DNA of 64,000 nt from Pseudarthrobacter raffinosi (GTDB lineage Bacteria > Actinomycetota > Actinomycetes > Actinomycetales > Micrococcaceae), in assembly GCF_023913735.1 (NCBI RefSeq), contig NZ_JAMXBH010000013.1:1-64000 (forward strand), written 5' to 3'. This document shows positions 17,118-25,016 of this stretch, piece after piece. The notes under the pieces were generated by a model. That model was not told where the DNA came from and did not search any database. It saw nothing but the letters and a program-made list of their open reading frames with translations. Numbering within the stretch: the first letter of the stretch is position 1; each line of letters begins with the position of its first letter. The position numbers and the translations under genes are program-made.

Positions 17118-18665
17118 ATGCTGCCCACCATCAACGCCCTGCTTCACACCAAAGCCCTGAATCTGAGGCTCGTGGTCCCCGAACCGGACAGCAAAGCCCT
17201 GGACACAACCGTCGCCTGGGTGCACAGCTCGGACCTCGATGACCCCACCCCCTTCCTCGACCCCGGGCAGTTACTCCTGACCGACGGGACGCAGTTCCCC
17301 GTCAACCATGCCGGGACGGAAAAGTACGAGAACTACGTCAAACGGCTCGTGGAGCACGGGATCTGCGGCCTGGGTTTTGCCACCCAAGTGATCCATGGAG
17401 TCCTGCCGGAGGGGCTGGAGACGGCCTGCCGCGAACAGGGCCTGCCCCTCCTCGAAGTGCCGGACCGTACCCCGTTCATTGCCATCATCCGCTGCGTAGC
17501 GGACTGGCTGGCCAAGGAACAGAACGCCAGGTCCGAGTGGTCACTCCAAGCCCAGCGGTCCATCGCCCGGGCAGCGCTGCGCCCCGATGGGCTGCGGTCG
17601 ATTCTTGCCGAGCTGGAGCGGCAACTCCAGTGCTGGGTGGCCCTCTTTGATGCGGCCGGAAATCACATCCTGATGCCCAGCAGCCGCCCGGTGCCGTCGG
17701 ACCTGATGCCGGTAGTGGAGGCAGCTGTCCTGCGGGCGTTGGAGCAGGGCGCCCGGTCCGTGGCGCAGCTGACCGTGGAGGATCAGCAGATCACATTGCA
17801 GACCCTGGGACGCCGACACAATCTCCGCGGCGTGCTGGCCCTGGGCGCCATTGAGCCGCTGGATCCGGCCAGGACTGACATCATCAACAGCGTCATCGCC
17901 CTGGCCAGCCTCGCGCTGGAACAGACCCGCACGCTGGACACCGCCCGCCGCCACCTTCGTTCTGGCGTCTTTGAGCAGATGCTCTCGGGCAACACCGACG
18001 TGGCCGCACGGACGGCGCGGCAGGTGTGGGGCCGTTTGCCCAGCGAACCGGTGATCGTTACCGTGGCGCGGCCGCCGCAGCAGGGACAGAACCTGCTCGA
18101 GGCCCTCGAACTGCTCTCCGATGACCACCGCGGCGCGGTGTTCTACGCCCAGCGGGGCGAGAACGTCGTCGTCCTCGCGAACCACGTCCACCAGAAGAAA
18201 GTGGAGGCGGTGCTGGGGCGGTACGGCGCGACGGCCGGAACCTCGGCGCAGACCGATTTTGAGGCCCTGCCGCGGGGTCTCAAGGAAGGCGAGCGGTCCC
18301 TGGCGAGGGCGAATGAACTGTCCCGGCCGGTAGTGGCGTTCGCGGAAGTAGCCGGGGGCGGCATGCTGGGGCTGCTCCAGCGGCAGGAAGCGGAATCGGT
18401 GGCACGCCGCCTCGTTGAACCCCTTTTAAGGCACGACGACGTTGAACAGTCCCAGCTGCTGCCAACGGTGGCTGCGTGGCTGGAAAACAATTGCGTGTGG
18501 GACCGTACCGCCCGCCAGCTGGGCGTGCACCGGCACACGCTGCGGAACCGGATCGACGCCGCCGGCAGCATCCTGGGCCTTAACCTGGACGGGCTGCGGG
18601 ACCGGCTGGAACTGTTCACAGCGCTGCAGTTCCTGGACGTGGCAGAGGGGCACCCGGAGCGCTGA
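17118..18665 (+). CDS. PucR-family transcriptional regulator
   Basis: A 515-residue regulator. The N-terminal PucR ligand domain (about 5-125) includes DPGQLLLTDG and HGICGLGFATQVIHG. A middle GGDEF-like region (about 280-380) follows. The C-terminal PucR helix-turn-helix holds LENNCVWDRTARQLGVHRHT and LRNRIDAAGSILGLNL. PucR proteins typically activate purine, amine or amino acid catabolic genes when a nitrogen compound binds. It is divergent from the aminotransferase gene and convergent with the semialdehyde dehydrogenase gene, and probably controls both. No strong ribosome site precedes the ATG. The gene's last codons form one arm of a terminator hairpin. Confidence 0.85.
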   Translation: MLPTINALLHTKALNLRLVVPEPDSKALDTTVAWVHSSDLDDPTPFLDPGQLLLTDGTQFPVNHAGTEKYENYVKRLVEHGICGLGFATQVIHGVLPEGLETACREQGLPLLEVPDRTPFIAIIRCVADWLAKEQNARSEWSLQAQRSIARAALRPDGLRSILAELERQLQCWVALFDAAGNHILMPSSRPVPSDLMPVVEAAVLRALEQGARSVAQLTVEDQQITLQTLGRRHNLRGVLALGAIEPLDPARTDIINSVIALASLALEQTRTLDTARRHLRSGVFEQMLSGNTDVAARTARQVWGRLPSEPVIVTVARPPQQGQNLLEALELLSDDHRGAVFYAQRGENVVVLANHVHQKKVEAVLGRYGATAGTSAQTDFEALPRGLKEGERSLARANELSRPVVAFAEVAGGGMLGLLQRQEAESVARRLVEPLLRHDDVEQSQLLPTVAAWLENNCVWDRTARQLGVHRHTLRNRIDAAGSILGLNLDGLRDRLELFTALQFLDVAEGHPER

Positions 18666-18686
18666 ACGCACCTGGTGCCCCTCTGC
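18642..18686. terminator. Bidirectional terminator overlapping the end of the PucR gene
   Basis: GCAGAGGGGCACC (18642-18654) and GGTGCCCCTCTGC (18674-18686) form a perfect 13-bp stem around a 19-base loop. The left arm lies within the last coding codons of the regulator. The gene converging from the other side ends 28 bases later, so one hairpin can serve both transcripts. Confidence 0.75.
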
Positions 18687-18713
18687 ACACGATTCAGAAA
18701 ACGACGCCGGGAG

Positions 18714-20219
18714 TCAGTTCTGGGGAAAGCCCAGGTTGATTCCACCATGGCTGGGATCGAGCCATCGTGAAGTGATTGCTTTTTCCTGGGTGAAGAACTG
18801 GAAGCCCTGGATGCCGTAGGCCTTGGAGCTTCCGAAGATGGAGTCTTTGAAGCCGCCGAAGGAGTAGTAGGCCACCGGGACGGGGATGGGCACGTTGATG
18901 CCCACCATGCCCACCTGGACTTCGTTCTGGAAGCGCCGGGCCGCGCCGCCGTCGTTGGTGAAGATGGCTGTGCCGTTGCCGAAGGCGCCAGAGTTGATCA
19001 GTTCCAGGCCTTCCTCGTAGGAGCTGACTCGGACCACGGCCAGGACCGGCCCGAAGATCTCCTCCTGGTACACGCGCGAGGTCACGGGCACGTCGTCGAT
19101 CAGGGTCGGGCCAAGCCAGAAGCCGTTCTCGTCGCCATCGACCTTGATGTTCCGTCCGTCGACCACTACCTTGGCGCCGTCGGCCTGTGCGATGTCGATG
19201 TAGGAGGCCACCTTGTCCCGGTGCTGCTTGGTCACGAGCGGGCCCATGTCGCAGTTGCGCCTCCCGTCGCCGACTTTCAGCGTTGCCATGCGCGTGGTGA
19301 TCTTTTCAATCAGTTCGTCGGCCACGGGCTCCACGGCGACAACGACGCTGATGGCCATGCATCGTTCGCCTGCCGAGCCGAATCCGGCGTTGATGGCGGC
19401 GTCGGCGGTCAGGTCAAGATCCGCGTCGGGGAGGACCAACATGTGGTTTTTGGCGCCGCCGAGGGCTTGGACGCGCTTACCGTGACGGGCTGCGGACTCG
19501 TAGATGTACTGGGCGATGGGCGTGGAGCCGACGAAGGAGATGGCACGGACATCCGGGTGCTCCAGCAAGCCATCCACCGCTTCCTTGTCACCGTGCAGGA
19601 CGTTAAAGACGCCGTCCGGAAGCCCGGCCTCGGTGAACAGTGCGGCCAGCCAGTTCGCGGCGGACGGATCCTTCTCGCTGGGCTTCAGGATAACGGTGTT
19701 GCCGGCCGCGATGGCGATGGGGAAGAACCAGAGCGGAACCATGGCGGGGAAGTTGAAAGGACTGATGATGCCAACGACGCCGAGCGGGGATTTGGTGGAG
19801 TAGACGTCCACGCCGCTGGAGACGTTCTCGGAGTGTTCGCCCTTGATCAGGTGCGGGAAGCCGGTGGCCAGTTCCGCAACTTCCAGGCCGCGGCTGATTT
19901 CACCGAGGGCGTCGGAGACGACCTTGCCGTGCTCGGAGGTGATGATTTCGGCGAGTTCGCCCTTGCGCTCGTTGAGGAGCTCACGGAAGCGGAACATGAT
20001 CTGCTGGCGCTTGGTGATGGACAGGTCACGCCAGGCCGGGAATGCCTTGTGCGCGGAGGAGATCGCAGTCTCGATGTCCGCCTTGGAACCCAGGCTGACG
20101 GACTTTGTCTCCCTGCCAAGGGCGGGATCAAACACCGGAGCCACGCGGTCACCGGAGGACGGCGCCTCCTGGCCATTGATCCAGTGTGGGACAACCTGCA
20201 GTGCGGTGTTATCAGGCAC
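18714..20219 (-). CDS. mmsA: CoA-acylating (methyl)malonate-semialdehyde dehydrogenase
   Basis: An aldehyde dehydrogenase-fold enzyme of 501 residues, the normal MmsA length. It oxidises malonate or methylmalonate semialdehyde to acetyl-CoA or propionyl-CoA with NAD, CoA and loss of CO2. Cys287 in GSAGERCMAI is the nucleophile and SPFNFPAM holds the conserved asparagine. The position of the usual general-base glutamate reads LGGAKNH, as expected for CoA-acylating rather than hydrolytic members. Start is GTG. It can finish the pathway begun by the class III aminotransferase (beta-alanine to acetyl-CoA). Valine or thymine breakdown is an alternative role. Confidence 0.92.
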   Translation of the reverse strand: MPDNTALQVVPHWINGQEAPSSGDRVAPVFDPALGRETKSVSLGSKADIETAISSAHKAFPAWRDLSITKRQQIMFRFRELLNERKGELAEIITSEHGKVVSDALGEISRGLEVAELATGFPHLIKGEHSENVSSGVDVYSTKSPLGVVGIISPFNFPAMVPLWFFPIAIAAGNTVILKPSEKDPSAANWLAALFTEAGLPDGVFNVLHGDKEAVDGLLEHPDVRAISFVGSTPIAQYIYESAARHGKRVQALGGAKNHMLVLPDADLDLTADAAINAGFGSAGERCMAISVVVAVEPVADELIEKITTRMATLKVGDGRRNCDMGPLVTKQHRDKVASYIDIAQADGAKVVVDGRNIKVDGDENGFWLGPTLIDDVPVTSRVYQEEIFGPVLAVVRVSSYEEGLELINSGAFGNGTAIFTNDGGAARRFQNEVQVGMVGINVPIPVPVAYYSFGGFKDSIFGSSKAYGIQGFQFFTQEKAITSRWLDPSHGGINLGFPQN

Positions 20220-20410
20220 AGTCTTCTCTTTCTTTGGTCATGGGGCGATGGAAATCATCTGTTTCCAACCTACGGCCGCACAGGCCTGGCCGAGGCTATA
20301 CATATGTTGATTTGCACAGCATCCGAACAACAAACGTCCACGAGCATTTACGTTGCCTGCCGTCCTAGCATGAGGTACTGCCGCCAACACATTTATCGTT
20401 AGGGAAGACC

Positions 20411-20671
20411 ATGAAACGCCGGGAACTCATCTCCAGGCCACGCCTCGCGTCCCGCGCCGTCACCGGCGCTAAGGTCAAGACGGCGACAGGCGAACACTGC
20501 CCCACAACCGGCTGGTGGATTCCTCAGGGAACTACCGAATCCCGGCAGTACCTCAGCGAGGGCAACCTCATGCCGGCAATCAAAGGGCAACCCACGATTT
20601 GGGTCGCTGCGTCAATTGAGGACAGCGCTACCCGACACCCAGGGAAGATTGCTGTTCAAGGCGCGCTCTGA
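20411..20671 (+). CDS. Small CPxTGWW-motif hypothetical protein
   Basis: An 86-residue protein preceded by an AGGGA site. It begins MKRRELISRPRLASRA, then TGEHCPTTGWWIPQG, and ends its core with YLSEGNLMPAIKGQPTIWV. The CPxTGWW motif followed by an EGxxMP motif is one I associate with small, uncharacterised actinobacterial proteins. A single cysteine is present and no membrane segment. The function is unknown. It faces the DUF202 genes tail to tail. Confidence 0.6.
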   Translation: MKRRELISRPRLASRAVTGAKVKTATGEHCPTTGWWIPQGTTESRQYLSEGNLMPAIKGQPTIWVAASIEDSATRHPGKIAVQGAL

Positions 20672-20753
20672 CTCAATCGGGCGAAACGGGGAAGTTGTTT
20701 CGTTCAGAGGAATCCGGTGCCGCCACGTGCTTCGGGCAAGGCCTACCTTTCCG

Positions 20754-21092
20754 TCATTCGCTGGCCACAATGAGGAGCCCCAGTGCGCCCAAGGCAACCC
20801 CCGCCAATGCCGTCCACAGCACCGCGTTGACATCCGCCTCGACCTTCTCCCGCTCAATTCCTTCAGAGGCAGTTCTATAGCGCCTCTTCTGCGTGAGGTA
20901 AATGGCCACGGCCGCGCCGAAGGACACAACAATCAGCACCAAAATGAGCAAGCCGTACCGCGGCAGCCATCGCAAGAAGATTGCGCTGGCTGTCACGAGT
21001 GCCATCATCGTTCGACCCCAGGCAAGAGTGGTCCGTTCAGGCTGCAAGCCCGGGTCCCCGTGCATGCAGTCCGGCCCACCGGTAGAAGACAT
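20754..21092 (-). CDS. DUF202 membrane protein
   Basis: A 112-residue protein with the DUF202 landmarks LQPERTTLAWGRTMMALV near the N terminus and three hydrophobic segments (about 25-42, 48-66 and 90-110). It is the last gene of the run starting at the sulfatase-modifying enzyme, only two bases after the related gene before it. DUF202 proteins are small membrane proteins of unknown function, and paired copies are common. Confidence 0.75.
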   Translation of the reverse strand: MSSTGGPDCMHGDPGLQPERTTLAWGRTMMALVTASAIFLRWLPRYGLLILVLIVVSFGAAVAIYLTQKRRYRTASEGIEREKVEADVNAVLWTALAGVALGALGLLIVASE

Positions 21093-21094
21093 GT

Positions 21095-21487
21095 TCAGCG
21101 CCAGAGAACAAAGACCACGACGACGGCCGCGACCAACGCACCTGCCCCGGCAAGCAACGGCACAATCAAAGGTATCGGCAGCGGCGCCTTGTTGCGCATG
21201 CTTCGCTCCACGCGGACCCAGCGCACGGCGGCACCAGCGCTGAGCAGCATCCCGAGCAGGAGCAGAATCACCGCAAGTCCCTTGCGCACCGGCTCAAGGA
21301 AGAGATCCGAGGTGAACGCCTCGATGGCGATGCCGCCCGCCAAGAGTGCCAACGAAGTGCGAACCCAGGCCAGGAAAGTCCGCTCGTTGGCCAAGGTGAA
21401 GCGCGGGTCGGGTTCGGTCCCCTCTGGCAGCAACCACTCCGCCATTCGGCCTCGTGCCGGCGGGCCCTGACCGTCAGGCTTGCTCAC
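21095..21487 (-). CDS. YidH-like DUF202 membrane protein
   Basis: A 130-residue protein, GTG start overlapping the stop of the formylglycine-generating enzyme gene by four bases. DPRFTLANERTFLAWVRTSL (about 27-46) is the DUF202/YidH signature. It is followed by three membrane segments around 46-60, 70-90 and 105-128. Its job is unknown. Tight coupling to the FGE gene may be functional or accidental. Confidence 0.78.
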   Translation of the reverse strand: MSKPDGQGPPARGRMAEWLLPEGTEPDPRFTLANERTFLAWVRTSLALLAGGIAIEAFTSDLFLEPVRKGLAVILLLLGMLLSAGAAVRWVRVERSMRNKAPLPIPLIVPLLAGAGALVAAVVVVFVLWR

Positions 21488-22467
21488 GCTGTTTCACCGG
21501 AGGCCTGGATAGTGGCGTTCCTAACGGCGGAGAGATGGACGGTCCTAAAACCGCAGTTGCCGCTGGAGGATTCGGGGGTGTTGGAGGTGCGTGCGGCGAC
21601 CCGGTAGCGGTTGCAGTACGAGTCATGGCACAGGTACGAACCGCCGCGCATCACCCTGCCGGCACCGATGGTCGGTCCTGGAGGGTCGTCTCTGGGTGAA
21701 TTGCGGTAATACTTGGGAAGGAACCAGTCATTGCACCATTCCCAAACGTTTCCAGCCATCTCGTACAGCCCGTAGCCGTTCGGCTGAAATGACTTTGTTG
21801 GGGCCGTGCCCAGATAACCGTCGGCGCGGGTATTGGTCTTCGGGAAAGACCCCTGCCAGATGTTGCAGCGGTGTTCATCGCTGGGCGTGAGGTCGTTTCC
21901 CCAGGCATACCGCATTCCCGGAAGACCGCCCCGGGCCGCATACTCCCACTCTGCCTCGGTCGGCAACCGGCGGCCGGCCCAGCGGCAGTATGCCAAGGCG
22001 TCATTGTGTGACACATGCACGACCGGGTGCGTGGCGACGTCCTCCCAGCGGGAACGTGGGCCGGTCGGGTGTGCCCAGTTCGCGCCGCGGATATTCAGCC
22101 ACCAGGGAGCACCGGCAGCGGTGCCGAGGACATCGGCCCCGGTTGCCGTGGATAGCAGATGAAAAACGGCGGAGGAACCGTAATGTTCGGCCTCTGTCAC
22201 ATAGCCAGTGCCCTTGATGAATTCCGTAAACATGATATTTGTGACCGGCGTTGAATCGATCTCAAACGGGTTTAGTTGCACTTCATGTACCGGTATTTCG
22301 CCGTCGGAGGGGTAACCCTCGCCGAAGGCGTCACCCATCTCGAATAGGCCACCCGCCAACTGGACATCATCATGCAGAGAGGAGCCTCGACGAGGTAGAG
22401 CATTCAGGCTGTCTGAGCCTCCGGAACCTGCTGACAAGGGCTTGCGCGAGGGCGTACAGCAGGGCAT
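21484..22467 (-). CDS. Formylglycine-generating enzyme (sulfatase-modifying factor)
   Basis: A 327-residue FGE-sulfatase family protein that oxidises the active-site cysteine of type I sulfatases to C-alpha-formylglycine. Key signs are GRRLPTEAEWEYAARGG, GNVWEWCNDWF and the C-terminal active site GGSYLCHDSYCNRYRVAAR, with the copper-binding cysteine pair C280 and C285, then NTPESSSGNCGFR. This agrees with the aerobic FGE consensus. The start was moved to the ATG preceded by AAGGGA. The next gene upstream encodes a sulfatase with the matching CxPxR target, so that protein is the obvious client. Confidence 0.9.
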   Translation of the reverse strand: MPCCTPSRKPLSAGSGGSDSLNALPRRGSSLHDDVQLAGGLFEMGDAFGEGYPSDGEIPVHEVQLNPFEIDSTPVTNIMFTEFIKGTGYVTEAEHYGSSAVFHLLSTATGADVLGTAAGAPWWLNIRGANWAHPTGPRSRWEDVATHPVVHVSHNDALAYCRWAGRRLPTEAEWEYAARGGLPGMRYAWGNDLTPSDEHRCNIWQGSFPKTNTRADGYLGTAPTKSFQPNGYGLYEMAGNVWEWCNDWFLPKYYRNSPRDDPPGPTIGAGRVMRGGSYLCHDSYCNRYRVAARTSNTPESSSGNCGFRTVHLSAVRNATIQASGETA

Positions 22468-22663
22468 GCCATTCCCTTGATTTGAAAGGCCAGCGGACTT
22501 CACTTGATTCCTTGCTTCAGCTTGTTGGGTTAATGGGCAGGTTGTCCTCTGGACATCAGGCCACGCGAAGACCCTGCGCAGCATGAGGACGGGCCTACTG
22601 CTTCCCTCGGGCGTGGGCCGATGCTGTTCGTCTCACGCCCCAGGGAACGCCGGTGTTAGGGAT

Positions 22664-24232
22664 TTAGGAGGCGGAGTGGGAGTGTGATGGTTTGCCGGCT
22701 TCCCTAGTGACGTATCCGCGTCGCTCGACATCGGGGAATGCATCGCCCGTGAGCACGAAACGCGAGGAGGCGTCGATAGTCGAACCCACCTTCCAATTCT
22801 GCGTTATTCCTAGGGAAAGGGCTTGGGTGACAAGTCGGCGGTCGTTCTGGCTGGCGATGATCTTCTCCCGCAAACCTTTGACATCGAAGCGTTCGAAGAT
22901 CAGGTTCCGAAGGTGGTTCTCGATCTCGCTGTGCGCTATCTGCCCTGCGAGGTTCTCGAGCTCGAGGGGATCATTGCGAAGGTTGAACAGCATCGTGGGG
23001 TATGCCTCGCAGTAGACGAGTTTGTGGTCCCCGTCCCGGACCATGAACCGGGGCGCGACGGTGGCGTTGTCGTGTCCTTCGACAAATGCAATGGTCGAGA
23101 TGGCAGCCTGCGTGGGGTCGAGCAGGCCCGGTGCGAGTGAGGACCCGTCCAAGGCGCTGCGGCTTTCACCGTCGGCGCCGGTCAGATCAAGCAGGGTGGG
23201 GAGTACGTCCACCAAGGAAACAGGCCCCGTGGTGGCGCGTGGCTGGATGCGTCCGGGATGGGAGAACAAAAGTGGTACGCGCACCGAGGGCTCAAAGAAC
23301 GTCTTCTTGAACCACATCCCGCGTTCGCCCAGCATCTCGCCGTGATCCGAGGTGAAGACCACGACGGTGTTTTCCGTCTCCCCGGTCTCCTCCACTGCCT
23401 GGAGCACTTTGCCGATCTGGGCATCGACATAACTGATCATGGCGAAGTAGGCATGGCGGGCCCGGCGGGTCTCCTCCTCTTGGATGGTGTACTTGCCCAT
23501 GCCGTTGACCTGGTAGACGAGCTTGCTGTGTTCGTCCAGGTCATCGAATTTGAGTGCCGGAACCGTTGGCATCGGGATCTGGGCCTCGTGGTAAAGATCG
23601 AGGTATTCCTGCGAGATGACAAAGGGGTCATGAGGTGAGGTGAAGGAAGTTGTCATCATCCACGGCCTCCCCTCCCGGGAACGGGCAGCATTAAGAATTT
23701 GCTGGCGTGCCAACAGAGCTACTTCTTCATCATGCTCCATCTGCATCGTCCAGACTGCGGCTCCCGAGTCCAAGACAGTGCCGACGTCGGAATTTCCAGC
23801 ACCTGTTTCGTAGGCGTAGCGCGGAGCTTCCCGGTCCCAGCGGGGCGTCCAGGAAAAGTCGCATGGATACAGCTCGGGGGTGAGACGGTTTTCGAACCCA
23901 TGCAATTGGTCGGGGCCCAGGAAGTGCATCTTACCGACGAGTTTGGTGTCATAGCCGGCGTTGCGTAGGTAATGCGCGATGGTCGGGACCGCGGCCGGAA
24001 ACTCCGCACCGTTGTCGTAGGCCCCGATGTTGCTCGGCAGCCGGCCACTCATGAGCGACGCTCTCGATGGAGAGCACAAAGGGTACGCGCAATATGCCTC
24101 GGAGAAGCTCACGGACCGTTCGATCAAACCTGCCAGGTTTGGCGCCACGATCACACCTTGGGCGATTAGATCAATGCTCGCGGACGTCATTTGGTCCGCC
24201 ATCAGGATCAGGACGTTCGGTCTAGTGGTCAT
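22664..24232 (-). CDS. Choline-sulfatase-like type I sulfatase
   Basis: A 522-residue alkaline-phosphatase-superfamily sulfatase. After the GAGGAG-preceded start come PNVLILMADQ with metal ligand D13 and then CSPSRAS, whose C53 is the residue converted to formylglycine. TSFTSPHDPF and TSDHGEMLGERGMWFKKTFF supply further metal and sulfate ligands. The C-terminal part resembles choline-sulfatase (BetC). No signal peptide is seen, so it acts in the cytoplasm on an imported sulfate ester. It overlaps the racemase-like gene by 11 bases. Substrate specificity cannot be read: the importer here is of the tricarboxylate type, which does not obviously suit choline sulfate. Confidence 0.88.
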   Translation of the reverse strand: MTTRPNVLILMADQMTSASIDLIAQGVIVAPNLAGLIERSVSFSEAYCAYPLCSPSRASLMSGRLPSNIGAYDNGAEFPAAVPTIAHYLRNAGYDTKLVGKMHFLGPDQLHGFENRLTPELYPCDFSWTPRWDREAPRYAYETGAGNSDVGTVLDSGAAVWTMQMEHDEEVALLARQQILNAARSREGRPWMMTTSFTSPHDPFVISQEYLDLYHEAQIPMPTVPALKFDDLDEHSKLVYQVNGMGKYTIQEEETRRARHAYFAMISYVDAQIGKVLQAVEETGETENTVVVFTSDHGEMLGERGMWFKKTFFEPSVRVPLLFSHPGRIQPRATTGPVSLVDVLPTLLDLTGADGESRSALDGSSLAPGLLDPTQAAISTIAFVEGHDNATVAPRFMVRDGDHKLVYCEAYPTMLFNLRNDPLELENLAGQIAHSEIENHLRNLIFERFDVKGLREKIIASQNDRRLVTQALSLGITQNWKVGSTIDASSRFVLTGDAFPDVERRGYVTREAGKPSHSHSAS

Positions 24233-25016
24233 GTTGCTCCTCAGGTAGATGGGGTCGAAAGGCCGGCGGCAGGCAAGCCCGGTGCACCATGGCGGCCATG
24301 GCAGTGAAGTCGAAGACAGGGAGGCCCGTTTCTTTGGCAAGGCGCCGGGCGTAGGGCGGGATATCGGAGCATTCGAGGACTAAGGCGCCGATGTCCGGGT
24401 GCTCTCTGAGCATGGAATTGACTTCGCCGAGCAGTTGATCCTCGAATGCCCGCGAGTCGAGGGCCGGCTTCTGCTGGGTCCGAATAACGTCGAGGAATTC
24501 AGGGCAGGCGTCGACGGCTGCGACTGCAATTCGCGTCGTGTCGCTGACGCCTGAGCGCGCGAGGAAACCGTGCTCAAAAATCCTTTCCCCGGCTGCAGTA
24601 ACCACCCCCACACGGCGGCGGGGCCCAATCATCGCGGCGACCATCGGGATGAGCATAAGGGGAGATGTAAACACCGGCACATCCAGCTCTGCGGTCGCTT
24701 CTTCCTGAAAAATTGCGAAGAGCCCGCATGTCGTGGTGATGGCAGCCACACCTTGGTCCTGTAGTTCCCGCCCCGCTGCCAGAAACGCCTGAAGCGTATT
24801 GTCGTCGGGGCCGCCGACGTCAAGCCACCATCCAGGTTTTATCCGGGCAGTGGCGTAGCGCACGGGGAAGTCGAAGGTGGAAGGATTTGCCATGTTACCT
24901 TCGGCCTTGGGATAGCTCGAGTCAAGCTCGATGATGCCCAGCACGGGGGTGTCCGTTGGGTCAACCGCGGCGAGGACTGCCTGGGTTGCCTCCGTCGCAT
25001 GACTGTTTATCCGCAT
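24222..25016 (-). CDS. Aspartate/glutamate racemase-superfamily protein
   Basis: A 264-residue protein with the two half-site cysteines of the Asp/Glu/hydantoin racemase superfamily: TTTCGLFAIF (around 96) and VLECSDIPPY (around 215). The family includes racemases, maleate isomerases and arylmalonate decarboxylases. Its ATG overlaps the stop of the TctA gene by one base and its end overlaps the sulfatase start, so it belongs to this operon. A role in isomerising or decarboxylating the acid released by the sulfatase is possible. No specific reaction can be assigned. Confidence 0.75.
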   Translation of the reverse strand: MRINSHATEATQAVLAAVDPTDTPVLGIIELDSSYPKAEGNMANPSTFDFPVRYATARIKPGWWLDVGGPDDNTLQAFLAAGRELQDQGVAAITTTCGLFAIFQEEATAELDVPVFTSPLMLIPMVAAMIGPRRRVGVVTAAGERIFEHGFLARSGVSDTTRIAVAAVDACPEFLDVIRTQQKPALDSRAFEDQLLGEVNSMLREHPDIGALVLECSDIPPYARRLAKETGLPVFDFTAMAAMVHRACLPPAFRPHLPEEQHDH

